A stretch of DNA of 64,000 nt from Pseudomonadota bacterium (GTDB taxonomy: Bacteria; Pseudomonadota; Alphaproteobacteria; Rhodospirillales; Magnetospirillaceae), in assembly GCA_021781575.1 (NCBI GenBank), contig JAJXWP010000020.1, forward strand, positions 1 to 64,000. The letters run 5' to 3'. A model generated the notes under the pieces. That model ran no database searches. It saw nothing but the letters and a program-made list of their open reading frames with translations, and was not told the origin of the DNA. The stretch's first letter is position 1. Each line of letters opens with the position of its first letter. Positions 35,453-44,781 of this stretch are shown here, piece by piece. Position numbers and translations under genes: made by a program.

Positions 35453-36246
35453 CCTTCGCCGATCAGCCGGCGCAAATAGGCCTCGGGATCGAGTGTAACT
35501 TCCTCACTGCGGCGGTTCAGCAGGTTTTGTACCCGTCCGTTACGGCTGCCGCGGATCTCCTCCTTGCCGCCCATGGCGATGATCCGTCCGTCTTCCAGGA
35601 CGCAAATGCGGTCGGCGATGCGGAACGCGCTATCCAGGTCGTGGGTGACCACCACGGTGGTCATTCCCATGGCGTCGCGCAGGCGCAGGATCAGCTCGTC
35701 GATGGACGAGGAAACCACCGGATCGAGTCCGGCCGTCGGCTCGTCGCAGAACAGCAGTTTCGGATCCATGACGATGGCACGGGCGAGGGCTGCACGCTTG
35801 ATCATGCCGCCCGACAGCTCCGACGGCATCAGCGCGCCGAACCCGGACAGACTGACGACCTCGAGCTTCAGCCGAGCGATGATGGCCATGGTCTTTTCGT
35901 CGAGATCGGTATGCTCGCGCAGCGGCAGCATGATGTTCTCGGCCACCGTCAGCGAACTGAACAGCGCGCCGCTCTGGAAGGCGACGCCGATGCGGCGGCG
36001 CAGATCGAGCAGCTCCAGGGCCGGCAGTCGATTGATGTCGTGGCCGAGCAGCCGGACGGTGCCGCTGGTGGGGCGCAGCAACCCGAGCAGATGATTCAGC
36101 AAGGTGCTCTTGCCCGACCCGGAGCCGCCCATGATGACCATGATCTCGCCCTCGGCGACGGTAAGATCGACGCCTCTCAGCACTTCGCGCTGACCGTAAT
36201 GGGCGACCAGCCGCTCTACCTCGATGGTCGGCGCCGCGCCGCTCAT
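35449..36246 (-). CDS. mlaF: ABC transporter ATP-binding protein (MlaF-like)
   Basis: A 265-residue ATPase of the lipid ABC transporter. The true start is MSGAAPTIEVERL at 36246, forming ATGA overlap with the permease gene; the frame extends further but that part is shadow. Motifs: Walker A GGSGSGKSTLL, Q-loop RIGVAFQSGALFSS, signature LSGGMIKRAALARA, Walker B LLFCDEPTAGLDP, and the H-loop VTHDLDSA. It energises lipid transfer between inner membrane and MlaD. Confidence 0.95.
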   Translation of the reverse strand: MSGAAPTIEVERLVAHYGQREVLRGVDLTVAEGEIMVIMGGSGSGKSTLLNHLLGLLRPTSGTVRLLGHDINRLPALELLDLRRRIGVAFQSGALFSSLTVAENIMLPLREHTDLDEKTMAIIARLKLEVVSLSGFGALMPSELSGGMIKRAALARAIVMDPKLLFCDEPTAGLDPVVSSSIDELILRLRDAMGMTTVVVTHDLDSAFRIADRICVLEDGRIIAMGGKEEIRGSRNGRVQNLLNRRSEEVTLDPEAYLRRLIGEG

Positions 36247-37052
36247 CGGGTCACCGCGAAAGCGAAGATCATGTCGGTGATGACGATGGCGGAGATGGCA
36301 TGAACCACCGAGCGGGTGGTTATCCGCCCCACCCCTTCCGCGCCACCGCTGACCAGGGCCCCATTGACCACGCCGACCAGGGTGATCAGCACGGCGAAGA
36401 TGCCGCTTTTCGCCAGCCCATGGGCGAGATCGGCCAGGCGCAAGGCTTCGATCACCTGCGACACATAGGCGCCGAAACTGATTTGCAGCTCGCCGGTGAC
36501 GTAGAGGCCGGCGCCGAACAAGGCCACCAGATGCGCCCACATGGTCAGCGCCGGCACCACGACCACCATGGCGACCAACGGCGGCGCCACCAGATAGCGG
36601 ACCGGCTCGATACCCATCACCGTCAGCGCGTCGATTTCCTGATTGATCTTCATCGTACCCAGGCGGGCCGCCAAGGCCGAGCCCGACCGCCCGGCCACCA
36701 GCACCCCAGTGATCAGCGACGAGAACTCGCGGACGACCGACAGCGCGATGCCCGTGGCGACCCGCGACTCGGCGCCGAACGCCTTCAGCGTATAGATGCC
36801 CTGGATGGCCAGCATGACGCCGATGGTAAAGCTCAGTACCGAGAGGATCGGCAGGGCGTCGACACCGATCTCGCGGGCCTGCTGAAACACCGCCGCGACC
36901 CGCACGGGCTGGCGCTTACGCCGTCCGGCGACCAACCAATAGAGGCTTTCGGCCATCAGCACGGCGGCAAAGCCGATTTCGTCGAGGGCCCGCACGGTCC
37001 CCCGTCCCACCTTTTCCACCAGTCGGACGGCGGGATTCTCAGCCGCCACGGT
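36243..37052 (-). CDS. mlaE: MlaE family ABC permease
   Basis: A membrane protein of about 269 residues with the conserved MlaE/Ttg2B features: IGVDALPILSVLSFTIGVMLAI, REFSSLITGVLVAGRSGSALAA, ELGTMKI-like RLGTMKINQEIDALTVMGI, and five to six membrane helices. The start is taken as GTG 37052, preceded by GAGGAGG; the frame runs to 37097. It overlaps the 3' end of the STAS gene by 14 nt, so the STAS protein is translationally linked to the transporter. Confidence 0.93.
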   Translation of the reverse strand, partial: TVAAENPAVRLVEKVGRGTVRALDEIGFAAVLMAESLYWLVAGRRKRQPVRVAAVFQQAREIGVDALPILSVLSFTIGVMLAIQGIYTLKAFGAESRVATGIALSVVREFSSLITGVLVAGRSGSALAARLGTMKINQEIDALTVMGIEPVRYLVAPPLVAMVVVVPALTMWAHLVALFGAGLYVTGELQISFGAYVSQVIEALRLADLAHGLAKSGIFAVLITLVGVVNGALVSGGAEGVGRITTRSVVHAISAIVITDMIFAFAVTR

Positions 37053-37377
37053 CCACCGCCTCCTCGACCGAAGGATGGATGGTGAACACCTCGTCAAGCC
37101 GGGCCAGCTTGAGCACCCGCATCACCGCCGCGCTGGCCGCGGCCAAGCTGAGTCGCAGGCCGAGCCGCCGGGCCGTCTGCAGCGCCTCGATCAGGCTGGC
37201 CACGCCGGAGCTGTCGATGTAGTCGACCCTGGCAAGGTCGACCACCAGGTTGTGCCGGTCGGCCAGCGAGCCCAGCAGTTCCTTGCGCAATTCGGGACTG
37301 TTCTGCAGGTCGATCTCGCCCTGCAAGGCGACCACGGCGGTCCCTCCCCGGTCACTCACTTTCAGGATCACACTCAC
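37039..37377 (-). CDS. STAS-domain protein (anti-sigma antagonist / MlaB-like)
   Basis: A 112-residue single-domain STAS protein. It shows the strand-helix order of SpoIIAA: VALQGEIDLQNSPELRKELL, then VVDLARVDYIDSSGVASLIEALQ, where DSSG contains the serine phosphorylated in regulatory STAS proteins. The gene lies between the phosphatase-kinase fusion (4-nt overlap) and the MlaE permease (overlap). It could serve as the MlaB subunit of the transporter, as a partner of the upstream enzyme, or both. Confidence 0.92.
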   Translation of the reverse strand: MSVILKVSDRGGTAVVALQGEIDLQNSPELRKELLGSLADRHNLVVDLARVDYIDSSGVASLIEALQTARRLGLRLSLAAASAAVMRVLKLARLDEVFTIHPSVEEAVDRGG

Positions 37378-39041
37378 CGGATCACCTTCCGCATGATCAA
37401 CAGGTTGCCGGCGCCATCGGGCAGCGGAGAGTAGGATACCTCGTCCATCACCGAACGGATGAAATGTGTGCCAAGGCCGCCCGGCCGCAATTCGCCGAGG
37501 GGCCGTGGCCTGATCCTGCTGATGTCGCTGGGCGGCGCGAAGTCCACCAGGCCCACCTCAACCCGCTCACCGTCGCGGCGCAGTTCCAGGACCACCTCGC
37601 CTTTGCCCCGGTAGGCGTGGCGAAAGATATTCTGGCAGGCCTCATCCACTGCCAGCACGACGTCCTTCGCCAGCTCGGCGGCGCAGCCGGCGGTGCGCGC
37701 CGCAGCGTCGACCTTGTGGCGCATCTCGCTCAGGCGTTCGGGGCAAACTTCGAAATGTTCAGCCAACAAGGGTTTCGACCGCCGGTCTTCGGCCACAAGA
37801 AGGGTCAGGTCGTCGCGCAGAGAAGATCCGGCCGGCGCCAACTCGTCGATGATGGTATGCAAGCGCCGCTCGCACGGGAGCCCAGCGAACCGGGAAATCA
37901 GCTCGCAGACGCCGTCAGCCCCCACCATGGCCTCGCCACGGCGGGTTTCGGTCAGGCCGTCGGTGAACAGATAGAGGGCTCCTCCGGCCAGATCGACCCG
38001 GCGCTCCGGCATCGCCTCGGAAACCAGCTCTCCGGCGATGCCAAGCGGCGGAGCGTCGGCGGCGAAGGCGGTGAAGGTGCCGTCCCGGTGCAGGATCGAC
38101 GGCTCGTGGCCGGCATTGGCCAACACAACGCTGCCGATCCTGGGGTCGAGCAACCCGGCCGCCATGGTGACGAACATGCCGCCGGGGGCCGCCGCCTCGC
38201 ACAACTCCCGATTGATCGCGCCGAGCAGCCGCCCCGGCTGCCGGTGGGTCTTGACCAGGCAACGGAACAGGCTGGTCGCCTTGACCATCAGCAGCGAGGC
38301 GTTGATCCCCTTGCCCGAGACATCGCCCACGGCAAAGGCGATGCGGCCGTCCGGCAATCGCAGGATGTCGAAGAAATCTCCTGAAACCTCGTGGGCCGGC
38401 CGGTTGAGGCCGGCCACGGGAAAAGACTCCGGCATACGGCCGGGCAGCATGCTGCGCTGGATGTCGGCGGCCAGTTCCAACTCGCGCCGAACCCGCTCCT
38501 GATCGACCATCGCCTTGGTCAGCCGCGCGTTGCAGATGGCCAGCGCCGCAGAAGCGCCGAGGGCGCGCAGCAGCTGGCGGTCGCCCGGGCGGAAGACGCC
38601 GTTGCCGGCCTTGTTGATCAGTTCGATGGCGCCCAGCCTTTGATCGCGCACCGACAGCGGCGCACAAAGGATCGAACGGGTGGTCAGGCCGCTGTGGCGG
38701 TCGACCAGGGCGCCGAAGTCAGGATCGTGGCGCGCGTCCTTGAGGACGGCGACGGCATTCTGCCGGACCACCCGCCCGACCACGCCATGTCCGGCCGCCA
38801 GCCGCAAGCCCTTGATGTCGACCGGTCCGACGCATGCCCGGCATACCAGCTCGCCGCTCTGTTCGTCGATCAGGAAGAGGCTGGCGGCTTCGGCCTCGAC
38901 GAACGCGGCAACGCGCTTCAGACCACGCTGCAGGGCCTCGCCGAGATCGCGCGAGGTGGCGAATTCCTGGCTCATCTCGGCGATGAGGTCTATCTGGCGG
39001 TGATAGGTGTTGGAATGGCGGCGAGCCGCAATCTCCGGCAT
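37374..39041 (-). CDS. GAF-SpoIIE phosphatase fused to an anti-sigma-type kinase
   Basis: A 555-residue cytoplasmic regulator. Residues about 20-180 form a GAF domain (AFVEAEAASLFLIDEQSGEL). About 190-400 is a PP2C/SpoIIE phosphatase (ELAADIQRSMLPGRMPESF, FAVGDVSGKGINASLLMVK, GGALYLFTDGLTETRRGE). About 415-555 is a HATPase_c_2 domain of the RsbW/SpoIIAB type (ELAKDVVLAVDEACQNIFRH; GGLGTHFIRSVMDE). Phosphatase and kinase for a STAS partner are therefore in one chain, and the STAS gene starts within its stop codon. It starts the operon with the Mla-type transporter. Confidence 0.93.
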   Translation of the reverse strand: MPEIAARRHSNTYHRQIDLIAEMSQEFATSRDLGEALQRGLKRVAAFVEAEAASLFLIDEQSGELVCRACVGPVDIKGLRLAAGHGVVGRVVRQNAVAVLKDARHDPDFGALVDRHSGLTTRSILCAPLSVRDQRLGAIELINKAGNGVFRPGDRQLLRALGASAALAICNARLTKAMVDQERVRRELELAADIQRSMLPGRMPESFPVAGLNRPAHEVSGDFFDILRLPDGRIAFAVGDVSGKGINASLLMVKATSLFRCLVKTHRQPGRLLGAINRELCEAAAPGGMFVTMAAGLLDPRIGSVVLANAGHEPSILHRDGTFTAFAADAPPLGIAGELVSEAMPERRVDLAGGALYLFTDGLTETRRGEAMVGADGVCELISRFAGLPCERRLHTIIDELAPAGSSLRDDLTLLVAEDRRSKPLLAEHFEVCPERLSEMRHKVDAAARTAGCAAELAKDVVLAVDEACQNIFRHAYRGKGEVVLELRRDGERVEVGLVDFAPPSDISRIRPRPLGELRPGGLGTHFIRSVMDEVSYSPLPDGAGNLLIMRKVIR

Positions 39042-39111
39042 ACCGTAGACTATGCGCCTGGCGGCGCGGCGATGGTAGTCGGCGCATTGCTTTGGGCCAC
39101 TTTGGCCCTTT

Positions 39112-39336
39112 TCACGCCGTCGGCGGCTTCCCGGCGGGCTGTTCCTGACGCTTCGCGTCTTTCGGCTGACCGGTGCGGGTCACCGCTGTGAACGCCGGCG
39201 GATCGCTGGCCGGAAAGCTGTCGGCCGAACTCACGTCGACCTCCTCCTCAAGGACCTTCTCCTTGGGGGCCTGGTCGGGTCGCTTCGGCATGGCTGCCGG
39301 GCCCCCAGCCTCCTTGCCGCCAATTCTCGTCGCCAT
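39112..39336 (-). CDS. Small SFPASDPP-motif hypothetical protein
   Basis: A 74-residue charged protein starting MATRIGGKEAGGPAAMPKRP, with AAGGAAAGGA upstream of the ATG. It contains VDVSSADSFPASDPPAFTAV, a motif I recognise from short uncharacterised alphaproteobacterial proteins. The C-terminus is Lys/Gln/Pro-rich. It appears intrinsically disordered. Function unknown; it lies between prfC and the phosphatase gene on the same strand. Confidence 0.6.
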   Translation of the reverse strand: MATRIGGKEAGGPAAMPKRPDQAPKEKVLEEEVDVSSADSFPASDPPAFTAVTRTGQPKDAKRQEQPAGKPPTA

Positions 39337-39415
39337 GGCGCTGTCCTTTCCTTCCACATTCCGCAGATGTGGCAGATGTGGTCGTGGGGGCCACAGCGGG
39401 CAATCCCGCGTAAGC

Positions 39416-40999
39416 TCAATGCTGCTCACGCGTGGCGGAGAAACGAAGCTCGGGGTAGTCCTGCTGGGCGCGCCCCAGGGTCCAGGCATTGCGGGCAAGA
39501 AAGACCAGCGCCCCGTCGCGGTCCTCGGCAATGGCCGAACCATTGGCGTCGACGAATTTCTTGATCAACAGCTTGTCGCCGCCGCCGACCCAGCGGGCCG
39601 TCTCGAATGGCGCGTCCTCGAACCCAGCCTTGAGGTTGTATTCGCTCTCGATCCGGTTGGCCAGGACCTCGAACTGCAGTTGGCCGACCACGCCGACGAT
39701 CCAGGCGGCTCCGCTGAGCGGCTTGAACAATTGGCTGACCCCCTCCTCGGCCAAGTCCTCCAGCGCCTTGCGCAGCTGCTTGGCCTTCATCGGGTCGTCG
39801 AGGCGGACGCGTCGCAAAACTTCGGGCGCGAAGCTGGGAATGCCGGTGAACCGCAGGTCCTCGCCTTCCGACAGAGTGTCGCCGATGCGCAACGCGCCGT
39901 GATTGGGGATACCCAGGATGTCGCCGGGAAACGCCTCCTCGGCCAGTTCGCGGTCGCGCGCCAGAAAGAACACCGGATTGGTCAATGCCATCAGCTTGCC
40001 CGACCGGACATGCTTCAGTTTCATGCCGCGCTTGAAACGCCCCGAACAGACCCGGAAGAAGGCGATGCGATCGCGGTGGTTCGGATCCATGTTGGCTTGG
40101 ACCTTGAACACGAAGCCGCTGACCTTGTCTTCCAGCGGATCGACCGGGCGGGGCTCGGCCGGTTGCGACCGGGGCGCCGGCGCCATGCGGCCGATACCGT
40201 TCAGCAGTTCGCGCACACCGAAATTGCGCAGCGCCGAGCCGAAGAATACCGGGCTCAAATGGCCGGCGCGATAGGACTCTAGATCGAATGGCGGGCAGGC
40301 GCCGCGCACCAGTTCCACCTCTTCCCGAAGGCGGGCGGCGGCCTCGGCCCCGACCAGCCCGTCGAGCCTCGGATCATCCAGCGGCATGTCGATGCCGTCG
40401 GGCAAGTGATCGCCCCTCGACTGTTCGAACAATAGGACCTGATCGGTGGTGAGGTCGTACACCCCTTTGAGATCACGCCCCATGCCGATCGGCCATGTCA
40501 CCGGTGTCACGTCGAGCGCCAGTGTCTTTTCGATCTCATCGAGCAGGTCGAAGGGTTCGCGCCCTTCCCGATCAACTTTGTTGATGAATGTGATGATCGG
40601 CACATCCCGAAGACGACAAACCTCGAATAATTTTCGCGTTTGTGTTTCAATGCCCTTGGCTGCGTCGAGCACCATCACTGCCGAATCCACGGCCGTCAAC
40701 GTCCGGTAGGTGTCTTCGCTGAAATCCTCGTGGCCCGGCGTATCGAGAAGGTTGAACGAAAGACCGCCATGCTCGAACGACATCACCGAAGCGGTGACCG
40801 AGATGCCGCGCTCACGCTCGATCGCCATCCAGTCCGAGCGCGCACGGCGCTGTTCGCCGCGGGCGCGAACCGCTCCGGCCATCTGAATGGCGCCGCCGAA
40901 CAGCAGCAGCTTTTCGGTCAGAGTGGTCTTGCCGGCGTCGGGATGGGAAATAATGGCGAATGTGCGCCGCCGGGCGACGGCGTCGGTAAAGACAGTCAT
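39416..40999 (-). CDS. prfC: Peptide chain release factor 3
   Basis: A 527-residue translational GTPase that recycles RF1/RF2 after termination. The start MTVFTDAVARRRTF at 40999 places the G1 loop IISHPDAGKTTLTEKLL at the expected position; the 70-codon N-terminal extension of the frame is not needed. Other elements: ERGISVTASVMSF (switch I), LLDTPGHEDFSEDT (G3), FINKVDREGREP (G4), RF3 domain II/III sequences GVVGQLQFEVLANRIESEYN. Length is typical. Confidence 0.97.
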   Translation of the reverse strand: MTVFTDAVARRRTFAIISHPDAGKTTLTEKLLLFGGAIQMAGAVRARGEQRRARSDWMAIERERGISVTASVMSFEHGGLSFNLLDTPGHEDFSEDTYRTLTAVDSAVMVLDAAKGIETQTRKLFEVCRLRDVPIITFINKVDREGREPFDLLDEIEKTLALDVTPVTWPIGMGRDLKGVYDLTTDQVLLFEQSRGDHLPDGIDMPLDDPRLDGLVGAEAAARLREEVELVRGACPPFDLESYRAGHLSPVFFGSALRNFGVRELLNGIGRMAPAPRSQPAEPRPVDPLEDKVSGFVFKVQANMDPNHRDRIAFFRVCSGRFKRGMKLKHVRSGKLMALTNPVFFLARDRELAEEAFPGDILGIPNHGALRIGDTLSEGEDLRFTGIPSFAPEVLRRVRLDDPMKAKQLRKALEDLAEEGVSQLFKPLSGAAWIVGVVGQLQFEVLANRIESEYNLKAGFEDAPFETARWVGGGDKLLIKKFVDANGSAIAEDRDGALVFLARNAWTLGRAQQDYPELRFSATREQH

Positions 41000-41177
41000 G
41001 GCCGGGTTTTCGCGGTTCGCCGCAAAAAAAGCAAGCGATCTTTCGCCGGTTGGCTTCAGCCGCGCGATATCGACGCAATCCTTTCGGGGTAGATTAAAAG
41101 ATCGTTCATACTCTGACCAAATCTGTGTATTTCTGATATAAGAGTCGTCGAGCAATTCATCCTCTGGGAATAGGCCT

Positions 41178-42389
41178 TTGAGCAGCAGCGAGCTTACCGT
41201 CGTCATCGATCCGACCGCAGGCCGGCGTGTTTCCGGCTTGACCGAGGCCGAGCGCCGGATCGCCGACCTCGCCGAAATCTGCGATCAGTGGCTGTGGGAA
41301 ACCGGCCCCGACGGGCGGCTGACCTACATGTCGGCCTTGCCGGCCTGCCTGGGTGAGCTTACCAGCAAGCCGCTGCTCGGCCGTTCCTGGACCGATCTGG
41401 CGCGGCGTTATGACGCCAACGGCGAGGGCTGGCATCGCTGCCTGGCGGAGATGGCGGCCCGCCGGCCGTTCAAGGGCATTCGCCTGCGCCTTGAGGGAGC
41501 CGCCACCGGCGGCCGGCGCCATCTCCAGCTCAGCGGGCGGCCGATGTTCACCGAAGGCGGAGACTTCGTCGGCTACCGCGGCGTGGCGCAGGATGTCACC
41601 ATGGCGGCAGAGAACCGGCTGAAGGCCGCCGACGCCCGGCGCCAGGCCATGGAGGTGCTGCGCAAGACATGCGAGACCGCCATCGTGGCCGACGAGAGCA
41701 AGACCAGGTTTCTGGCCGCGGCCAGCCACGACCTTCGACAACCGCTGCAGGCCCTCGGCCTGTTCGTCGCCGCTTTGGCGCATAAGCCGATGGCCGACGA
41801 TCTGCGCAAGATCGTCGACCGGATCCAGGCCTCGCTGGCGGCGTTGGAGCAGTTGCTGGAAACGATTCTCGACATTTCCCGATTCGATGCCGGGGCGGTG
41901 GAGATCCGATCGGCCAATTTTCCCCTGCAGCGGCTGTTCTCGCGACTGGCCGCCGAATTCGGACCGCTGGCCGACAGCAAGCAGCTCACCATGCGCTTCG
42001 TCTCCACCAGCCAGGTCGGGGTAAGCGACCCCATGCTGCTGGAACGCATCCTGCGCAACCTTCTATCGAATGCCGTCCGCTACACCTCGCGCGGCGGCGT
42101 CGTCGTCGGTTGCCGCCGCCGCGGCGACAGCCTCCGGGTAGAGGTCTGGGACAGCGGGCCCGGCATTGCCGCGGCCGAACAGCGGGAGATTTTCCGCGAG
42201 TTTCATCAAGTGCAGGACGGGCGCCGGGGAGTCCGTCAGGGCAGCGGGCTCGGATTGGCCATCGTCGACCGCCTGGCGGACCTGCTCGGCCACCGGATCG
42301 AACTCAATTCGATTCTCGGCAAGGGGTCGGTGTTCACGGTCATCCTGCCGTTGAGCGACCCCGCCCAGGAGGAACATGACCGGATCTGA
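41178..42389 (+). CDS. PAS-containing sensor histidine kinase
   Basis: A 403-residue cytoplasmic kinase starting at TTG 41178. A PAS-like domain lies at about residues 35-155 (CDQWLWETGPDGRLTYMSAL). HisKA at about 165-235 has the phosphoacceptor in AAASHDLRQPLQALGLFVAA. HATPase_c follows with N-box RILRNLLSNAVRYTSRGG, DSGPGIAAAEQ and GSGLGLAIVDRL. There are no transmembrane segments. It is divergent from prfC and followed 350 nt later by a LuxR-type response regulator gene that may be its partner; the pairing is inference. Confidence 0.92.
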   Translation: MSSSELTVVIDPTAGRRVSGLTEAERRIADLAEICDQWLWETGPDGRLTYMSALPACLGELTSKPLLGRSWTDLARRYDANGEGWHRCLAEMAARRPFKGIRLRLEGAATGGRRHLQLSGRPMFTEGGDFVGYRGVAQDVTMAAENRLKAADARRQAMEVLRKTCETAIVADESKTRFLAAASHDLRQPLQALGLFVAALAHKPMADDLRKIVDRIQASLAALEQLLETILDISRFDAGAVEIRSANFPLQRLFSRLAAEFGPLADSKQLTMRFVSTSQVGVSDPMLLERILRNLLSNAVRYTSRGGVVVGCRRRGDSLRVEVWDSGPGIAAAEQREIFREFHQVQDGRRGVRQGSGLGLAIVDRLADLLGHRIELNSILGKGSVFTVILPLSDPAQEEHDRI

Positions 42390-42736
42390 TGTGATATGTG
42401 CCGATAGAAGACGGGTACGACAAACCAGGTGAGCGGAAACAGCCAATGGTAGGACGAGGGTCCCACCAAGACAATTTGCGTATCAAGAGAGTAAATGTCG
42501 TACCTAGGCTGGTCCGTTGGCCGCACTATACCATCGTGCATAATCAGGTTATATAACTTTTGTATAGTATGCGGATCCGCGCCAAGAGCATATTGCATTA
42601 CGTTACAGTTCGCATATTTTCGCCTATACAAAAACCGGTTCGTATTCATATGGGGGAAGCGATATCTCCCGACGGTGAGGTTGAAATGGCCGAATTGACG
42701 AAAGGATGGGGCACCGTGGAAGCTGGGGAAAAGATC
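42390..42736. other. Intergenic between kinase and response regulator
   Basis: About 347 nt, AT-rich around 42540-42640 (TATATAACTTTTGTATAGTA). Likely promoter DNA for the response regulator. The regulator frame is open upstream from 42560, but those codons do not look like part of the protein. Confidence 0.45.
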
Positions 42737-43411
42737 ATGAAAATCTTGATCGCCGACGACCATGAACTGTTCCGCGACGGGCTACGCCATGTCCTGACCC
42801 AGCTAGATGCCGGCGTCGCAGTGGTCGAAGCCAGTGATTACCCGCAAGCCCTGACCCTGGCGGAAGTCGAGCCCGATATCAGCATTGTCCTCCTTGACCT
42901 GGGAATGCCCGGAATGCCTTGGGGGGAAGGCCTGCAGGCTCTGCGCCAGAAGCTGCCGGTCGAGGTGCCGATCATCGTACTCTCCGCGTCCGATGATCGC
43001 CGGCATGTCCTGCAGGCGGTCAATCTGGGCGCTGCCGGGTTCATTCCCAAGACATCAAGCAGCCGCGTGATGCTGAGCGCCCTCAAGCTGGTCCTGTCGG
43101 GCGGCGTCTACCTGCCGCCGGCCCTTCTCGACCAGGGGGCCGAGCATGGCTTCTCCGACAGCGCCGGGGGCAACGGCCAGGACAACGCCGCCTCGTTCCT
43201 GACGCCACGGCAGCGCGAGGTCCTCACGCTGCTGGGTCAGGGAAAGTCGAACAAGGAAATCGCCCGTGTCCTGCAGTTGGCCGAAGGGACGGTGAAGCTG
43301 CATGTTACCGCGATCCTCAAGGCGCTCAACGTCAACAACCGCACCCGCGCCGTGGTTGCCGCCTCGCAGTTGGGCCTGACCAACACCGATGCGGCTACGG
43401 TCGGCCGCTGA
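42737..43411 (+). CDS. LuxR/NarL-family response regulator
   Basis: About 224 residues. Receiver domain: MKILIADDHELFRDGLRHVL, SIVLLDLGMPGMPWGEG (phosphoacceptor Asp) and a Lys in GFIPKTSSSR. Output HTH of the LuxR type at the C-terminus: FLTPRQREVLTLLGQGKSNK, EIARVLQLAEGTVKLHV. The start MKILIADD at 42737 is typical for the family; an ATG at 42686 with GAGG upstream is an alternative. It follows a PAS histidine kinase gene and converges on an ECF sigma gene 3 nt away. Confidence 0.92.
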   Translation: MKILIADDHELFRDGLRHVLTQLDAGVAVVEASDYPQALTLAEVEPDISIVLLDLGMPGMPWGEGLQALRQKLPVEVPIIVLSASDDRRHVLQAVNLGAAGFIPKTSSSRVMLSALKLVLSGGVYLPPALLDQGAEHGFSDSAGGNGQDNAASFLTPRQREVLTLLGQGKSNKEIARVLQLAEGTVKLHVTAILKALNVNNRTRAVVAASQLGLTNTDAATVGR

Positions 43412-43414
43412 GCG

Positions 43415-44098
43415 TCAATCGGTACGAAGATCGAGCAGCGGCCGCGATACTGCGCCGGCCTGATTGAGGGGGCGCTTGCGCCCCCCTGTCGGAGGCCCGT
43501 CTTCCCGCAGCGGCCGCTCATCGGGGTCGTCCGACCGATGCGGCGCATGCCGCGGCGGCAGGCGGACGTCACCGTCCATCAGCCGCCGCAGCCGGCGGCG
43601 CGCCCGCGACAGGCGTGATTTTACCGTGCCCATGGGCACGCCAAGCGTCTGGGCGGCATCCTCGTATTGCATCCCTTCCAGGCCGACCAGCAGCACCACC
43701 TGCTGCTCCTGCTCCGGCAAATCGTCAAACGCTCGCGCCAGGTCCTTCAGCGTCATGCTGTGGAACTGGCGGGCCGGGCAGGAAACCAGGGAATGCTCCT
43801 CCATCAGCGGAACCACCGTGGCGGACCCGCCGTGACGAAGGTACTGGTTGATGTAGAGGTTATGCAAAATAGTGAACAGCCAGGCTCTAAGATTAGTCCC
43901 CTGCTGCCATAAATGCTCACGGGAGATCGCCCGTTCCAGGCAGTCTTGCACGAGATCTTCAGCATGAACAGCATCACGGACAAGTACTCGCGCATAGCGG
44001 CGCAAGTTAGGAATATGTTCGGCTACCATGTGCGCGAATTCCGTCATCTCCACCACCTTCACATCGGGAGCATTATCGACTTGCGTCGAAGCGGACAT
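43415..44098 (-). CDS. ECF-type RNA polymerase sigma factor
   Basis: A 227-residue sigma factor of the extracytoplasmic-function class. Sigma region 2 covers about residues 30-95 (LRRYARVLVRDAVHAEDLVQ, RAWLFTILHNLYINQYLR) and region 4 about 120-175 (FDDLPEQEQQVVLLVGLEGM, TLGVPMGTVKSRLSRARRRL). The C-terminal 50 residues are an extra basic, Pro-rich tail. An internal ATG at 44047 has AAGGTG upstream and may be the real start. No anti-sigma factor gene adjoins it, so its control is unknown. Converges with the LuxR-type regulator. Confidence 0.92.
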   Translation of the reverse strand: MSASTQVDNAPDVKVVEMTEFAHMVAEHIPNLRRYARVLVRDAVHAEDLVQDCLERAISREHLWQQGTNLRAWLFTILHNLYINQYLRHGGSATVVPLMEEHSLVSCPARQFHSMTLKDLARAFDDLPEQEQQVVLLVGLEGMQYEDAAQTLGVPMGTVKSRLSRARRRLRRLMDGDVRLPPRHAPHRSDDPDERPLREDGPPTGGRKRPLNQAGAVSRPLLDLRTD

Positions 44099-44292
44099 TC
44101 GTGATCTGTACTGTGGATAGTCCTGTCCTGGACCCGTCGGATATATCGACAGGTGTGTCGTCCCAGCCAGGAACTGAAGATAGGCTCAAGGGGTATCCCG
44201 CTGGGGCGCAATGCAGCCCGTCCCGGGGTTTGCACCCCCGCTGCTGGTGGTGGTGAGAAACGGACCGACGGGGGCCGCGGCGAATCGCCGCC

Positions 44293-44745
44293 TCAATAGG
44301 GAGTCCGTCGCCTTTCTTCGTTTTCGACCTGCTCGACCTGAGTGCCGATCGGCTCGAACTGATCGTCCCGCAACAACTGCCGCGCCTTCGGGAAGACCCG
44401 CGCCTCCTCTTCGCGGGTATGGTGCTCGAACATCTGGTCGAGATCGGTCACCGCACTCATCCATTCCTCGGTCTCGACCGGCATTCCCTCGATCCGATGG
44501 AGCAATTTTTCCACCTGGTGATGCTCGTTGATACCATCTTCGATGATGTCATGGGCCGGCGGCTGATCCACCAATTTAGGATAAAATACCCTTTCCTCGG
44601 CGTGGCTATGGGCCAGCAATTCCCTCTTCAGCTGGTGGAACAAATCCTGGCGTGCCTGCTTTTGCCGCCCCTGCGTCTTCGCCAGTTCTGAAAATAGCCG
44701 GCGCACTCTTTCATGATCCTGTTTGAGCAGTTCGAAGACATTCAT
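44293..44745 (-). CDS. Hemerythrin HHE domain protein
   Basis: A 150-residue four-helix protein with the hemerythrin iron ligands: QDHERVRRLFSEL, HSHAEERVFYPKL, EHHQVEKLLHRIEGM and FEHHTREEEARVFPKARQLL. Such proteins bind a di-iron centre and oxygen, nitric oxide or act in iron or redox stress. The start at 44745 has AAGGAG 7 nt upstream; a longer frame to 44781 has no support. Stands alone after the ECF sigma gene region. Confidence 0.9.
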   Translation of the reverse strand: MNVFELLKQDHERVRRLFSELAKTQGRQKQARQDLFHQLKRELLAHSHAEERVFYPKLVDQPPAHDIIEDGINEHHQVEKLLHRIEGMPVETEEWMSAVTDLDQMFEHHTREEEARVFPKARQLLRDDQFEPIGTQVEQVENEERRRTPY

Positions 44746-44781
44746 TTCGCGGCTCCTTCGCCCCTCCCCCTGCCACGCCAT

